DNA of 64,000 nt from Sulfurospirillum sp. SCADC (GCF_000743525.1 NZ_JQGK01000003.1:62001-126000); one strand, 5' to 3'; shown: positions 50,773 to 61,472, counted from the stretch's first letter. The notes: generated by a model not told the origin, from the letters alone. Translations and numbers: made by a program.

Positions 50773-53634
50773 ATGGAAAGCACAACAACGCGTGCTCTAA
50801 CAACGACCGTAGGTCGAAGATCATTTTTGAAAATGGCAGCCTTGGGAAGCGTTTTTGGCGCAACATCAAGCTTTGCTAGTGAGAAAGTGACAAGAGCCGC
50901 AACAGAGGAAGAGATCAAAGATCCATTTCCTGGAAGTAAAAAAGTAAAAACCATCTGTACATCGTGTTCAGTTGGATGTGGTGTGATCGCAGAAGTTCAC
51001 AACGGTGTTTGGGTTCGTCAAGAAGTTGCTCAAGACCACCCAATCAGCCTTGGCGGACACTGCTGTAAGGGTGCCGATATGATCGATATGGTCAGATCAG
51101 AAGTACGCCTTAAGTACCCCATGGAAAAAGTCAATGGTCAATGGAAACGCCTCTCTTGGGATGAAGCATTAACGAAGATTGCTACTAAATTAGCAGACCT
51201 TAAGAAAAAAGATGGTCCCGATGCGGTTCAATTCTTAGGCTCCGCCAAAATGAGCAATGAACAAGCATACTACTTTAGAAAGTTTGCCGCGTTTTTTGGA
51301 ACCAACAATATAGATCATCAAGCAAGAATCTGACACAGCTCCTCAGTCGCCGGTGTGGCGAATACATTAGGATATGGGTCAATGACAAACTCGTTTGGAG
51401 ACATCCAAAATGCAAAATCTATCTTTATTATCGGTTGTAATCCTGCCGTTAATCACCCTGTAGGTTTTGGTCATATATTAAAAGCAAAAGAGCGCAATAA
51501 CGCGAAAATTATTGTTATCGATCCACGCTTTACGAAAAGTGCTGCAAAAGCAGACTACTTTGCACAAATTCGCCCTGGTACGGACATCCCGTTTGTCTAT
51601 GGTATGCTGCATATCATCTTCAAAAACGGTTGGGAAGATAAAAAATACATCGAAGATCGCGTGTATGGTATGGATGAAATCCGTGCGGAAGCTGCCAAAT
51701 GGACACCACAAGTTGTTGCGGATGTTACAGGCGTTAGTGCAGAGACACTCATTGAAATTACAACTATTTATGCTAAAAACTCTCCCGGTACGCTCCTTTG
51801 GGCGATGGGTCTAACTCAACATACCGTTGGTACAGGCAATACGCGTATTGCTCCCATTCTTCAAATGGCGTTAGGTTATATGGGAAAAGCGGGTGGCGGT
51901 ACTAACATTCTAAGAGGGCATGACAACGTTCAAGGTGCTACGGATATGGGATGTTTATCGGACACGCTTCCTGGTTATTATGGCTTGGTGGAAGGCTCGT
52001 GGAAATATTACGCACGCATGTGGGGCGTAGAGTACGACTACATCAAATCACACTTTAAAGACGCTTCATGGATGGGCAAACCAGGCTTTACCTTAGCTCG
52101 TTGGTGGGCAGGCGTTCTCGCTGGTAAACCAGGTGAAGATGCCATTGAAAATGCAGGCACAAACCTCAAAGCGCTTGTCGTTATGGGTTGTGGTATTACA
52201 TCAACATCGCAAAACCTCAAAATCCAACAAGGTCTTGATAACTTAGAGCTTTTGGTGATCGCTGATCCATTTGTCAATGAAGCGGCTATTTTAACCAATC
52301 GAAAAGACAATCTCTTTATCTTGCCAAGTGCAACACAGTTTGAGAGCAGCGGAACCGTTTCTGCGACCAACCGAAGTGCGCAGTGGCGTTATAAAGTCGT
52401 TGAGCCTCTTTATGAGAGTAAAGCCGATCAAGACATTATGTTTGAACTTGCGAAGCGTTTAGGCTTCTACGAAGAGTATACCCGTTCCATGATGATGCAC
52501 CTTAAAAGTGATGGCTATCTTGAAATGACACCGGGTAAAAAAACCTTCCAATGGCCTGAAGATGCGACTATTGAGATTTCTCGCACCCTTAGAACCATCG
52601 GTATGATGGGCTGGACACCAGAGCGTATCAAAAAACATACCGACAATTGGCATATGTTTGATGAAATCACTGGAGCGGGCAAAGGTGAGATGAAAGGCGA
52701 ATACTACGGACTTCCTTGGCCATGTTGGAGCGTCAAACACGGCGGTACACCAAACCTTTACAATGTGGATGTTCCTATCTCTGAGGGCGGTATGGGCTTT
52801 AGAAATAACTTTGGTTTGGAAAAAGATGGCGTTAGCTTGCTTGCAGGTCAAGGTTCGGCTCCCGTAAACTCAAAAGTCGATGGTGGATACCCTGAGATCA
52901 CCAAAGAAAATATCGAAAAACTTATCGGAAGAACGCTGAGTGCCTCTGAAAAAGATCTTTGTGGTGCGAACTGGAAAACATGTACGAGTGGTAAATTGGT
53001 TGACTTGGCGCTGGAAGCAGGTTTGACACCGTATGGTAACGCGAAAGCGCGCGCCGTTGTGTGGACATTCCCTGATCGTATTCCATTGCACAGAGAACCT
53101 CTTTATTCTTCACGTCCTGATTTGGTTGAAAAATACCCAACGTATGCGGATAAAGCAAACCATTTCCGTGTGACAACCAAGTATGCGTCAATTCAAAAAG
53201 AGAAAGACTACACCAAAGAGTTCCCTATTATCATGACGACAGGTCGTTTGGTAACGATGATGGGTGCAGGTTTGGAAAACAGAGCCTCTAAATATATTTG
53301 TGCGCTCACTCCTGAGATGTTCTGCGATATTCACCCTGATTTAGCCAGTCAACATGGCATTAAAAACGGTCAGATGATGTGGGTACACTCTCCTGCAGGC
53401 ACGAAAATCAAAGTGAAAGCGAAGTACTCGCATACGGTTTTACCGCATATGGTCTTTTTACCGTTCCACTTTGGCGGATATATGCAAGGTGTGGATATGA
53501 CGGGTAATTTCCCAGCAGGCACGAAGCCTTATGCGAGTGGTGAATGTGCCAATACGGTTGTCAGTTACGGTTATGACATCATGACGCAGATTCCTGCATC
53601 TAAAGCGGGTTTATGCCGCGTAGAGAAAGCGTAG
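50773..53634 (+). CDS. fdhA: Formate dehydrogenase major subunit, selenocysteine-containing
   Basis: 953 residues. The Tat signal is GRRSFLK (14-20). A 4Fe-4S site is CTSCSVGCG with a fourth cysteine at GGHCCKG. UGA codon 187 (51331-51333) follows DHQARI and is followed by HSSSVAGVANTLG, the exact place of the selenocysteine that ligates molybdenum or tungsten in formate dehydrogenases. A SECIS hairpin follows. Simple translation splits it into two frames, but it is one gene. The product oxidises formate in the periplasm and feeds the quinone pool through FdhB and FdhC. The C-terminal MopB domain ends at MTQIPASKAGLCRVEKA. Confidence 0.96.
51331..51361 (+). promoter_or_regulatory. SECIS element of fdhA
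   Basis: Eighteen bases after UGA begins the apical loop GGTGT (51352-51356), flanked by TCGCC (51347-51351) and GGCGA (51357-51361), a five-bp stem with the GGU loop typical of bacterial SECIS elements. It recruits SelB for selenocysteine insertion. Confidence 0.85.
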
Positions 53635-53641
53635 GGGGTGG

Positions 53642-54247
53642 ATGATGGAAAACGCTAGAATGAAATTTTACTGCGATGAGAGCCGATGTATCGAGTGTGA
53701 CGGTTGTACGATCGCATGTGCGGAAGCGCATGAACTTCCTGTAGGCATTGCACGACGAAAAGTTATTACCATCCATGAAGGCATTCCAGGTAAAGAGGTT
53801 TCGACTTCGGTTGCGTGTATGCACTGTACGGACGCTCCGTGTGAGCAGGTTTGCCCCGTAGATTGTTTCTACATCCGCGAAGACGGTGTGGTGCTTCACG
53901 ATAAAAACAAATGTATCGGTTGTGGATACTGCTTATACGCGTGTCCGTTTGGTGCGCCACAGTTCCCAAGAGAGGGCATTTTTGGCTCTAAAGGTGCAAT
54001 GGATAAATGTACCATGTGTGCAGGAGGTCCGCTTACGACCAATTCACATCATGAATTTGAACTCTATGGTCAAAACCGTATCGCCGAGGGTAAAGTGCCT
54101 GTGTGTGCAGCGATGTGTTCAACCAAAGCATTGCTTGTAGGAGACGCAGAATCTGTGTCCAATGTCATTAGAGCACGTGTCACCGCTCGTGGCGGAAAAG
54201 GCGTGAACTCATCGTACGGATGGGACAAAGCCTATAAAAACCAATGA
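53642..54247 (+). CDS. fdhB: Formate dehydrogenase iron-sulfur subunit FdhB
   Basis: 201 residues. Two adjacent ATG codons (53642, 53645) could serve as start. Cysteine groups are CIECDGCTIACAE, CMHCTDAPCEQVCP, CIGCGYCLYACP and CTMCAGG...CAAMCS, giving four 4Fe-4S clusters for electron transfer from FdhA to the cytochrome b subunit. The C-terminus lacks a transmembrane helix, as usual in Campylobacterota. The gene starts seven bases after the fdhA stop. Confidence 0.94.
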   Translation: MMENARMKFYCDESRCIECDGCTIACAEAHELPVGIARRKVITIHEGIPGKEVSTSVACMHCTDAPCEQVCPVDCFYIREDGVVLHDKNKCIGCGYCLYACPFGAPQFPREGIFGSKGAMDKCTMCAGGPLTTNSHHEFELYGQNRIAEGKVPVCAAMCSTKALLVGDAESVSNVIRARVTARGGKGVNSSYGWDKAYKNQ

Positions 54248-54258
54248 AAGGAATAGCA

Positions 54259-55158
54259 ATGAGAAAGTATATTTACGCACTCATTGCGCTCCTAAGTTTG
54301 GCTACGGTGGCATTGGCTACCGATAGTCAAATCTGGGGTGAAATGCGTATACAAAATATCTTAGGATACGGACAAGAAGAGAGTTTAAAACTAGGCGTTT
54401 GGTTTACCTTTTTGCAGAGTAAATACTTTGCATGGGTATTTTTAGGTGTTTTAATAGGCGTTCCAACGGTCTTTTTCTTACACTATAAAATTGTAGGACA
54501 AAAAGTATTTCCACACAGCCATAAGAAACATTATGCTTTTAACCTGTTCCATAGAACCATTCACCAAGTAGCAGCGGTAAGCTTTATGGTGATTATTCCT
54601 ACAGGATTTATCATCGTATTTGGTGACTTTTTTGGAGGCGGTACGTTGGTGAGAGCGGCGAAAAACCTTCATGGTATTTTTACCATTCCTTTTGCCATTG
54701 TCATTATTCCTATGGCGCTGATGTGGATTAAAGAGGCGATTTTTAATCTGGAAGATATTAAATGGTTTATGATTTTAGGCGGTTATCTCTCCAAAGAGAA
54801 GCAGATCATTAATGCAACCCAATTTAACGCAGGTCAAAAAATGTGGTATTGGGTCTGTGTTCTTGGTGGTTTAGTGATGATCCTCAGTGGCGCCATGATG
54901 TTCTTCATGGATTTTAAAATTGAGATGTTGCATAATCTCACAGGCTTAAGCCACATTGATATGTTAAGGGCTTCTGCGATTATTCATAACGTGATGGGCT
55001 TTATCTTGGTTGCTGTTTTCTTTACCCATATTTATATGGCAGCAGTGGCGATTAAAGGGGCAATTCATAGCATTATTACAGGCTACGTGGAAGAAGAGGA
55101 AGTCAAATTCCTTCACAACGCGTGGTATAAAAAACTCAAAGAAAAAGGCAAGTTTTAG
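54259..55158 (+). CDS. fdhC: Formate dehydrogenase cytochrome b subunit FdhC
   Basis: 299 residues from ATG 54259, for which AAAGGA lies at the right spacing; the ATG 15 bases earlier overlaps fdhB. There is an N-terminal signal-like helix (RKYIYALIALLSLATVALA). Membrane helices then follow with heme b histidines in HRTIHQVAAVSF, LHGIFTIPF and HIYMAAVAIKGAIHSI, the FdnI-like pattern. It anchors the complex in the inner membrane and passes electrons to menaquinone. Confidence 0.93.
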   Translation: MRKYIYALIALLSLATVALATDSQIWGEMRIQNILGYGQEESLKLGVWFTFLQSKYFAWVFLGVLIGVPTVFFLHYKIVGQKVFPHSHKKHYAFNLFHRTIHQVAAVSFMVIIPTGFIIVFGDFFGGGTLVRAAKNLHGIFTIPFAIVIIPMALMWIKEAIFNLEDIKWFMILGGYLSKEKQIINATQFNAGQKMWYWVCVLGGLVMILSGAMMFFMDFKIEMLHNLTGLSHIDMLRASAIIHNVMGFILVAVFFTHIYMAAVAIKGAIHSIITGYVEEEEVKFLHNAWYKKLKEKGKF

Positions 55159-55164
55159 TCTTTA

Positions 55165-55192
55165 CATGTAAGGAGAAATCTCTCCTTACATG
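55165..55192 (+). terminator. Hairpin after the fdh operon, from a TTACATGTAA half-pair
   Basis: CATGTAAGGAGA (55165-55176) pairs perfectly with TCTCCTTACATG (55181-55192) around a four-base loop. The right arm keeps only part of the second palindrome (TTACATGA), so one unit has decayed. There is no strong T run after it. Confidence 0.6.
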
Positions 55193-55279
55193 ACCTCAAA
55201 CGTTTTACATGTAAAACCTCTTTTGCGATTTTCAAACTTCTGTGCTATACTTTTGTCAAATTTTCTTAAAGGAGACCCG

Positions 55280-55381
55280 ATGGCAACTTTTATATCCCAT
55301 CAAACCATACACCAACCTCAGAGCATTGCGCAATTTTCTAACGCATCACTCGTCGTCGTCCTCCTCCTGAAGCTCCGTTAA
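55280..55381 (+). CDS. leuL: Branched-chain amino acid leader peptide (leuL-like)
   Basis: A 33-codon frame preceded by AAAGGAG (55268-55274) at good spacing. The peptide starts MATFISHQTIHQP and ends SLVVVLLLKLR. Its final ten sense codons include three Val and four Leu (CTC GTC GTC GTC CTC CTC CTG AAG CTC CGT), a sensor of leucyl- and valyl-tRNA charging. It ends 137 bases before leuA. This matches attenuation leaders of leu/ilv operons. Downstream hairpins are modest: GGCTTTTTAGCC (~55427-55438) and AAATTG/CAATTT followed by a T run. The terminator is therefore less certain than the leader. Confidence 0.75.
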   Translation: MATFISHQTIHQPQSIAQFSNASLVVVLLLKLR

Positions 55382-55518
55382 CACTTCACACTCACCCCTT
55401 TTATTTTTCATTGTTCATTGTTTAAATTGGCTTTTTAGCCCTGAGGATACTTCTCTCTAAATTGCACAATTTTTTATTAATTTTTTACATCTATCATGAT
55501 GTCCATAAGGATATTTCT

Positions 55519-56835
55519 ATGCAAAGTACACAAACATTTAAAAAATACAAACCGTACCCGTTGGTACCTTTAGCACACCGTGAGTGGGCAAGTAACATTA
55601 TAACCAAGGCGCCCATTTGGGTTAGTACCGATCTTCGAGATGGCAACCAAGCCCTTGTAGAGCCGATGAATGCGACTAAAAAATTGGCGTATTTTCAAAA
55701 ATTGGTGGAGATGGGATTTAAAGAGATCGAGATCGCATACCCGAGCGCTTCGCAAACGGACTTTGACTTTTGTCGTATGTTGATCGAGCAAGATTTAATC
55801 CCTGAAGATGTTAGGGTTGCAGTTTTGATGCCTTCCATTGATAAACACATCAAAAGAACCTTTCAAGCGTTAAAAGGGGCTAAAAAAGTCACGATGCACC
55901 TTTACAACCCAACGGCAGACAATCAGCGCAAAATTGTGTTTGACAAAAGCAAAGCGGAGATTATCGCTTTAGCGGTTGAGGGCACGCGCATCATTAAAGA
56001 AGAGGCGGCAAAATTCAAAGGCGATGTGATGTTTCAGTACTCGCCTGAGAGCTTTTCGCAAACCGAGTTGGAGTTTGCACGCGATGTGGTGAATGCGGTT
56101 ATCAGCGAATGGATGCCAAGTAAAAATGCACCGATGGTGATTAATTTGCCCAACACCTTAGAAGCCTGTACACCCAACATCTATGCCGATAGAATCGAGT
56201 GGATGAGCAAACAGATGTTGGAGAGAGACGCGGTAATATTGAGCGTTCATCCACACAATGACAGAGGCACAGCGGTTGCGAGTGCGGAGATGGCGATCTT
56301 GGCAGGGGCGCAAAGGGTTGAAGGAACGCTTTTGGGCAATGGCGAGCGAGCGGGCAATGTTGACTTGGTTACGATGGCGTTTAACCTTTACTCTCAAGGG
56401 ATTGACCCGATGTTGGACATTTATAACATCGATACGATTTTGCAGGAGATCATCACGTTAACGCACAGCACGATTCCTCCCCGTCACCCCTATGTGGGCT
56501 CTATGATCTACACGGCTTTTTCTGGGACGCATCAAGACGCTATAAAGAAGGGTATGGAGTTTCAAAAGGTGAGCTTAGATGGCTATTGGCACGTGCCGTA
56601 CCTTGTGATCGACCCAAAGGACATTAAGAGAGATTATAAAGATGTGGTGCGCATCAATTCGCAGTCGGGCAAAAGCGGCGTGGCGTATGTTCTCAAAGAG
56701 TTTTATGGCATTGAGACGACCAAAGCGATGCAAACTGAAATTGCTTTGGAAGTACAAAAGTTATGTGATGAGAAAGGAATCGAGGTGAATGCGGAGGAGA
56801 TTTTCAAAGTCTTTCGCCAAATGTGCAAGCTTTAG
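55519..56835 (+). CDS. leuA: 2-isopropylmalate synthase, LeuA2 type, without the regulatory domain
   Basis: 438 residues from ATG 55519 (AAGGAT upstream); earlier starts fall inside the leader. The catalytic barrel has VSTDLRDGNQALVEPM (metal and 2-oxoisovalerate site) and HPHNDRGTAVASAE with the HxH metal ligands. This is the DLRDGNQALVEP form of the long LeuA class, which usually has ~550-640 residues with a C-terminal leucine-binding domain. Here the protein stops after VFRQMCKL, so that domain is absent. It condenses acetyl-CoA with 2-oxoisovalerate in leucine synthesis. The leader peptide at 55280 probably supplies leucine control. Confidence 0.93.
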   Translation: MQSTQTFKKYKPYPLVPLAHREWASNIITKAPIWVSTDLRDGNQALVEPMNATKKLAYFQKLVEMGFKEIEIAYPSASQTDFDFCRMLIEQDLIPEDVRVAVLMPSIDKHIKRTFQALKGAKKVTMHLYNPTADNQRKIVFDKSKAEIIALAVEGTRIIKEEAAKFKGDVMFQYSPESFSQTELEFARDVVNAVISEWMPSKNAPMVINLPNTLEACTPNIYADRIEWMSKQMLERDAVILSVHPHNDRGTAVASAEMAILAGAQRVEGTLLGNGERAGNVDLVTMAFNLYSQGIDPMLDIYNIDTILQEIITLTHSTIPPRHPYVGSMIYTAFSGTHQDAIKKGMEFQKVSLDGYWHVPYLVIDPKDIKRDYKDVVRINSQSGKSGVAYVLKEFYGIETTKAMQTEIALEVQKLCDEKGIEVNAEEIFKVFRQMCKL

Positions 56836-56918
56836 TGCTTTACATGTAAAGATTTTGAGGTAAAGAAAATAGGTCTTGTGGTACACTAAATCAATCATTT
56901 TAAGCAGGAGTTACCGTT

Positions 56919-57536
56919 ATGATAAGCATTGAATTTCTGATCACCTCTTTGATTGTGGTGCTGATTCCTGGTACGAGTGTGCTGTTTACCATCTCGACAG
57001 GATTGGCACAAGGTCGAAAAGCCAGTGTGTATGCCGCGCTTGGGTGTACCTCAGGGATTGTGCCACATCTTTTAGCGACGATTTTTGGGCTTGCTGCCAT
57101 TATGCACACGAGTGCGCTGGCGTTTGAAGTCTTAAAAATTGCAGGGGTTGTGTATCTGTTTTATCTGGCACTCATGACATGGAGAGACAAAAGTGGGTTT
57201 GAAACTCAAGCAATCTCTTCGCGATCAACGGCGCTCTCTTTGGCGACCAAAGCGTTTTTGCTCAACATCCTCAACCCCAAATTGACCATCTTCTTTTTGG
57301 CGTTTTTACCGCAATTTGTCTTGCCTGAAACGACGTCGCCGCTGGGCGATATGGTAGTTTTAAGTGCGGTATTTATGTTGATGACGTTTGTGGTGTTTGT
57401 CTTGTATGGTCTTTTGGCACATGGTTTTCGCCATCGTGTTATGGACTCACAGCGTGTTCAAACATGGCTGAAACGTGGTTTTGCGCTAAGCTTTGCAGGA
57501 CTTGGAATAGAGTTGGCTTCTTCAACGCAGAAGTAA
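56919..57536 (+). CDS. LysE/RhtB family amino-acid exporter
   Basis: 205 residues, six transmembrane segments. The start MISIEFLITSLIVVLIPGTS with the family P-G motif (VVLIPGTSVLFTIS), then ATKAFLLNILNPKLTIFFLA and the LPQFV segment, match the LysE/RhtB family. It exports amino acids such as threonine or homoserine lactone. GGAG precedes the ATG. Position next to leuA gives no proof of substrate; export of branched-chain amino acids is a possibility only. Confidence 0.85.
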   Translation: MISIEFLITSLIVVLIPGTSVLFTISTGLAQGRKASVYAALGCTSGIVPHLLATIFGLAAIMHTSALAFEVLKIAGVVYLFYLALMTWRDKSGFETQAISSRSTALSLATKAFLLNILNPKLTIFFLAFLPQFVLPETTSPLGDMVVLSAVFMLMTFVVFVLYGLLAHGFRHRVMDSQRVQTWLKRGFALSFAGLGIELASSTQK

Positions 57537-57540
57537 CCCC

Positions 57541-59745
57541 TTAGATCGCGTAGTTGATGGAGTCTTTTAGGCTATCGCGAATGGCTAAAAAGTCCTCTTT
57601 CGCGCTGAGGAAAAGATCGACGATTTGCGGGTCAAAGTGTTTCCCACGCTCGTGTTCAAAAAATTCAAAAACAGCTGCATCTTCCCAAGCTTTTTTGTAA
57701 CAACGATCATGACTCAGCGCATCAAAAACATCGGCGACGGCGACGATGCGCGCGTAGAGATGAATGTCTCTTCCTTTAAGATTGAGCGGATAGCCCGTTC
57801 CATCGTACTTTTCATGATGCTCTTTGGCGATGATGGCTGCGGCTTGAAGCAGTGGGCGTGTTGAGTTTTGCAAAATCGTGTAGCCCAGCATCGCGTGGGT
57901 GCGCATGATCTCCCACTCTTCATCGCTCAAAGGTCCTGGCTTTTGCAAAATCGAATCAGGAATGCCCACTTTGCCGATGTCGTGCATTGGAGAAGCAGAG
58001 CCTATGAGGTCGGACTCTTTTTTATCCAGTCCGTATTTTAAAGCTAAAAGGCGCGAGTAGGCGGCGACGCGTCTGACGTGATTGCCGGTCTCTTTGCTAC
58101 GACTCTCCGCAATCTCGCCCATGCGGTAAATAACCTCTTGTTGGGTTGCTTCAAGCTCTTCATGCAGGTTGATAATTTCCGTGATGTCGCGACGAATTGC
58201 CATGTATTCAAGGGGAATATTGTGCTTATTGCAAATGGGCAAAATCGTGGAGTAAACCCATGAAGCATTGCCATCTTTGCGTTGGTTTTTAAAGACGCCT
58301 CTCCAAACATTTCCCTCTTTGAGCGTTCGCCACAAATCGGCAAAAACTTCGTTGGGCGTGTCTTTATGGCGAATAATGTTGTGATTTTTACCGATGACTT
58401 CGTCTTCGCTAAAGCCGGTTGTTTTATAAAAATTTTCATTGGCAAAGGTGATGTTACCCTCTAAATCGGTACGGGTTAGGATGGTGCTTTCATTGATGGC
58501 GTGTTCGTATTGTTTAAACATGTGGTACGCATCTTCAAAGTTTTTCTCAGAAATTTTGAGTTGATTTTGCAGCGAATCATGAATCTCATGCACACTGCTA
58601 ATGTCGGTTCGGATGCTGATAAATTCGATAATAGTGCCATCATTATCAATGATGGGATTGATCACGGCATTGACCCAATAAGCTGAGCCATCTTTGCGTC
58701 TGTTTTTAACGACACCTTCCCATCTTTCACCCTTTAAGATCGTTTCCCACATCTGTTTGAAAATCTCTTTTGGCATACTGGGATGGCGGACAATGCTATG
58801 CGGTCGCCCAATGAGCTCTTCATAACGATACCCTGAGATGTGGCAAAATTTGTCATTGGCATAGGTGATGATGCCTTCTTTGTTGGTTTTTGAGACAATC
58901 GTACTGCGATCGATTGCATTTTTATACTCGTGCAACACGGTTCTTTGATAGCTGTTTTCTTTGGTTTTACGCCCAAAATCGATCCAAAAATTGACTTTTA
59001 AGAGCAGCTCTTCTTCAATAAACGGCTTATGGAAAAACTCATTTGCCCCTTGTTGGATGTGCTTTCTAATCGTGTGGGCATCGTAATGCTCGGTGAGCAT
59101 AAAAATAGGGATGTGCATGCTCTGTTTCATGTTTCGAAACTGCACCAACAATGACGCTCCTAGGCTATTTAAAGCAGACGCATCTACGATAATAAGATCA
59201 AATGCGGTGATGCAGAGGAGTTTTTGAGCAGTCGCCTGATCGTAAGCAATCTCAACATCGTAATGATGTGGACGCAAAATGGTCTGAAGGTACTGCGCAC
59301 TGATGGGCGAATCATCCACCACTAAAATAGAATAAAGGGTGTTGTACAACAGTGTTTTCATCGTTTTATGAATCTCTTTCATCACAACAGGCAACGCAGA
59401 AGTTTTACACAAAGAGCCCAAAACGCCATACTCTGACCACGTCTCATGCAGGGTTGCTGTGGCATCGGAAGTGTAAATAAAAATTTTAGGATTTCCAAAA
59501 ATATGCAGATTTTGCAGAATCATCTCCCCTTCACCATCCGGAAGGCTCAGATCTACAATGATAAGGTCAAACGAAAAAAATGTGAGCAGTTCGATGGCAG
59601 CATGCAGTGTGCTTACATGCCGCACAGGATACCCTAGCGCTTTGAGCTCTCTTTGAAGCATTTTTGAAAACATTTGAGAGCAATCGATAAGAAGAATTGA
59701 GCCGATCCTTGGCTCTCCCAAAGTAGTATTTAGGGCGACAGTCAT
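57541..59745 (-). CDS. Response regulator with two receiver, two PAS and HD-GYP domains
   Basis: 734 residues from ATG 59745 (GAGGA at good spacing; an ATG two codons earlier is too close to it). Receiver 1 (DLIIVDLSLP), receiver 2 (SILVVDDSP, DLIIVDAS), two PAS/PAC modules (RHPSMPKEIFKQMW; RHKDTPNEVFADLW) and an HD-GYP domain with HDIGKVGIPD and HHEKYDGTGYP. HD-GYP domains cleave cyclic di-GMP. It is monocistronic and convergent with the LysE gene. Confidence 0.93.
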   Translation of the reverse strand: MTVALNTTLGEPRIGSILLIDCSQMFSKMLQRELKALGYPVRHVSTLHAAIELLTFFSFDLIIVDLSLPDGEGEMILQNLHIFGNPKIFIYTSDATATLHETWSEYGVLGSLCKTSALPVVMKEIHKTMKTLLYNTLYSILVVDDSPISAQYLQTILRPHHYDVEIAYDQATAQKLLCITAFDLIIVDASALNSLGASLLVQFRNMKQSMHIPIFMLTEHYDAHTIRKHIQQGANEFFHKPFIEEELLLKVNFWIDFGRKTKENSYQRTVLHEYKNAIDRSTIVSKTNKEGIITYANDKFCHISGYRYEELIGRPHSIVRHPSMPKEIFKQMWETILKGERWEGVVKNRRKDGSAYWVNAVINPIIDNDGTIIEFISIRTDISSVHEIHDSLQNQLKISEKNFEDAYHMFKQYEHAINESTILTRTDLEGNITFANENFYKTTGFSEDEVIGKNHNIIRHKDTPNEVFADLWRTLKEGNVWRGVFKNQRKDGNASWVYSTILPICNKHNIPLEYMAIRRDITEIINLHEELEATQQEVIYRMGEIAESRSKETGNHVRRVAAYSRLLALKYGLDKKESDLIGSASPMHDIGKVGIPDSILQKPGPLSDEEWEIMRTHAMLGYTILQNSTRPLLQAAAIIAKEHHEKYDGTGYPLNLKGRDIHLYARIVAVADVFDALSHDRCYKKAWEDAAVFEFFEHERGKHFDPQIVDLFLSAKEDFLAIRDSLKDSINYAI

Positions 59746-59813
59746 GCACATTCCTCATAAAGCGTTAAATAAAGGGTTAATTATACAGAATTGAAAATTT
59801 ATTCGGCTGATAT

Positions 59814-59852
59814 TTTACATGTAAAGAGAGATTTTCCTCCTTTACATGTAAA
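59814..59852. terminator. Inverted pair of TTTACATGTAAA between two minus-strand genes
   Basis: Copies at 59814-59825 and 59841-59852 with GAGAG/CTCC inner bases form a 13-bp or longer stem around ~13 bases. It lies directly downstream of the chemoreceptor gene (stop at 59865 on the reverse strand), so it is placed as that gene's terminator. Confidence 0.6.
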
Positions 59853-59864
59853 GATTTTATCTTT

Positions 59865-61472
59865 TTACTGAAATTGCCCTAACTTCACATTGAGATTTTC
59901 CGCTAGCTTCGAGAGATGATCCGCCGCAGAGGCGATCTCTTCCACACTTCTAGCATTCTCAGAGGTAATGGAGTTGATATTGGTCACAAGATCGACGATC
60001 TTATCGGTATCTTTTGCGATCTTATTGGAGTTATTCGCACTAATGGTGACCGATTTTACACTTTCATCCATCACCGATGTGGTACTGATGATGGTCTCTT
60101 CGACTGTCGTTGAAACTCCTGCTAAACGTCTAATGTTTTGAGCATTTTTGGTCATCTTATCGGAAGAGTTCACAATGGATTGAACAATGATATTAATCGT
60201 TGCATTAATCTCGGTTAAAGAAGTTTGGGTACGTTCTGCTAACTTTCGTACTTCATCCGCAACCACCGCAAAGCCACGTCCATGATCTCCTGCTCTGGCT
60301 GCTTCAATCGCAGCATTTAATGCTAGTAAATTGGTTTGATCGGCAATATCAGAGATCACAGTCAAGATTTGTTTAACTTGTTCGGCATCTCTACTCATCT
60401 GTTCTAATTGCTGTGCTAGTGCGGTTTCAGCTTCACTTGCCAGTTCGACTTCATCTTTAAGCATGATGACCTCTTTCTTAGCCGATTCTAGTTTATCACC
60501 TGCTAGGGCAATGCTCTTTTTCATCTCTTCGGAGAGAATAGCGGTCTCTTGCACAAACTTCTTAATCGTCACGATCTCTTCAATCGTGTTGTTCACGATG
60601 ACCGTACTGTTTTCAGCATTACGTCCAATTTGCATACTCGTGGTAGAGAGTTCATGCGAAACCGAAGCATTTTCACTGGAAGAGCGCTTCACATCATCAA
60701 TGATGACCTCTAAGGTATCCACCAAGCTATTAAAGCTATTGACGATCTCTTGAATCTCATTGTTTTTACCGTATTTGATTCTAAATTTGAGCTCTTTGTT
60801 TTGCACGAAACCACTGATGCCATCACGGATCAGTGAGACACCTTGCATGATGTTATTGCGGATCATGATGCCTATGATGATCATCACAAGGGCAATGAGC
60901 AAGGAGAGTCCTATCATCATGGTGCTGGCATTACTTTTTTCTACTCCAGCTTCTTGTGCACCTTTAAAAGCTCTCTCTTTCTTCACATCTATATACTCGT
61001 AAAGTGTTTTGGTTGCAGCTGTAACCGTAGCACGGTTTTCATAAATCAGTGCTATCGCCTCTTCTTGTTTTCCCTCATACGAAAATTTAAATACTTTTTC
61101 CGATAACGCCGTGTACGAAGCAAAAAGATCTTGAATCTTTTTAAAGTACTCTTTTCCCACTTGTGTGAGAAGATAAGGCTCGTATTTTTTAGAGCTCTCT
61201 TCAAAGAGACGTTTATTGTCATAAAATTGTTTTTCGATGGCTTTCATCTTCTCTTTATCGGAATTGGCAACGTGCTCCCATACACGAACCCTCATAGAAT
61301 AAAAATTTTCTTGCATATCATTCAAAATCAAAATACTCGGTAGTGAATCGATATTACATCGATTGGTCTCTTCGTACACATTATCCATTTTACTTAGCCC
61401 GATTGTAAAAACGGCAATAATTCCTAAAATGGCAATGGAAAGCATTGTCATCAACTGTTTGGATAGACTCAT
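59865..61472 (-). CDS. Methyl-accepting chemotaxis protein (four-helix-bundle sensor)
   Basis: 535 residues. N-terminal helix [20 protein letters not shown], a ~150-residue helical periplasmic domain of 4HB_MCP type ([20 protein letters not shown]), second helix ([20 protein letters not shown]), HAMP, and a signalling domain with tip [20 protein letters not shown]. It senses an unknown small molecule and controls CheA. A structured upstream region lies at 61603-61647. Confidence 0.92.
   Translation of the reverse strand: MSLSKQLMTMLSIAILGIIAVFTIGLSKMDNVYEETNRCNIDSLPSILILNDMQENFYSMRVRVWEHVANSDKEKMKAIEKQFYDNKRLFEESSKKYEPYLLTQVGKEYFKKIQDLFASYTALSEKVFKFSYEGKQEEAIALIYENRATVTAATKTLYEYIDVKKERAFKGAQEAGVEKSNASTMMIGLSLLIALVMIIIGIMIRNNIMQGVSLIRDGISGFVQNKELKFRIKYGKNNEIQEIVNSFNSLVDTLEVIIDDVKRSSSENASVSHELSTTSMQIGRNAENSTVIVNNTIEEIVTIKKFVQETAILSEEMKKSIALAGDKLESAKKEVIMLKDEVELASEAETALAQQLEQMSRDAEQVKQILTVISDIADQTNLLALNAAIEAARAGDHGRGFAVVADEVRKLAERTQTSLTEINATINIIVQSIVNSSDKMTKNAQNIRRLAGVSTTVEETIISTTSVMDESVKSVTISANNSNKIAKDTDKIVDLVTNINSITSENARSVEEIASAADHLSKLAENLNVKLGQFQ

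Noticed and set aside
51355-53634. A separate molybdopterin oxidoreductase gene
   Set aside because: It is the downstream part of fdhA after the selenocysteine UGA at 51331; it has no ribosome site or leader of its own.
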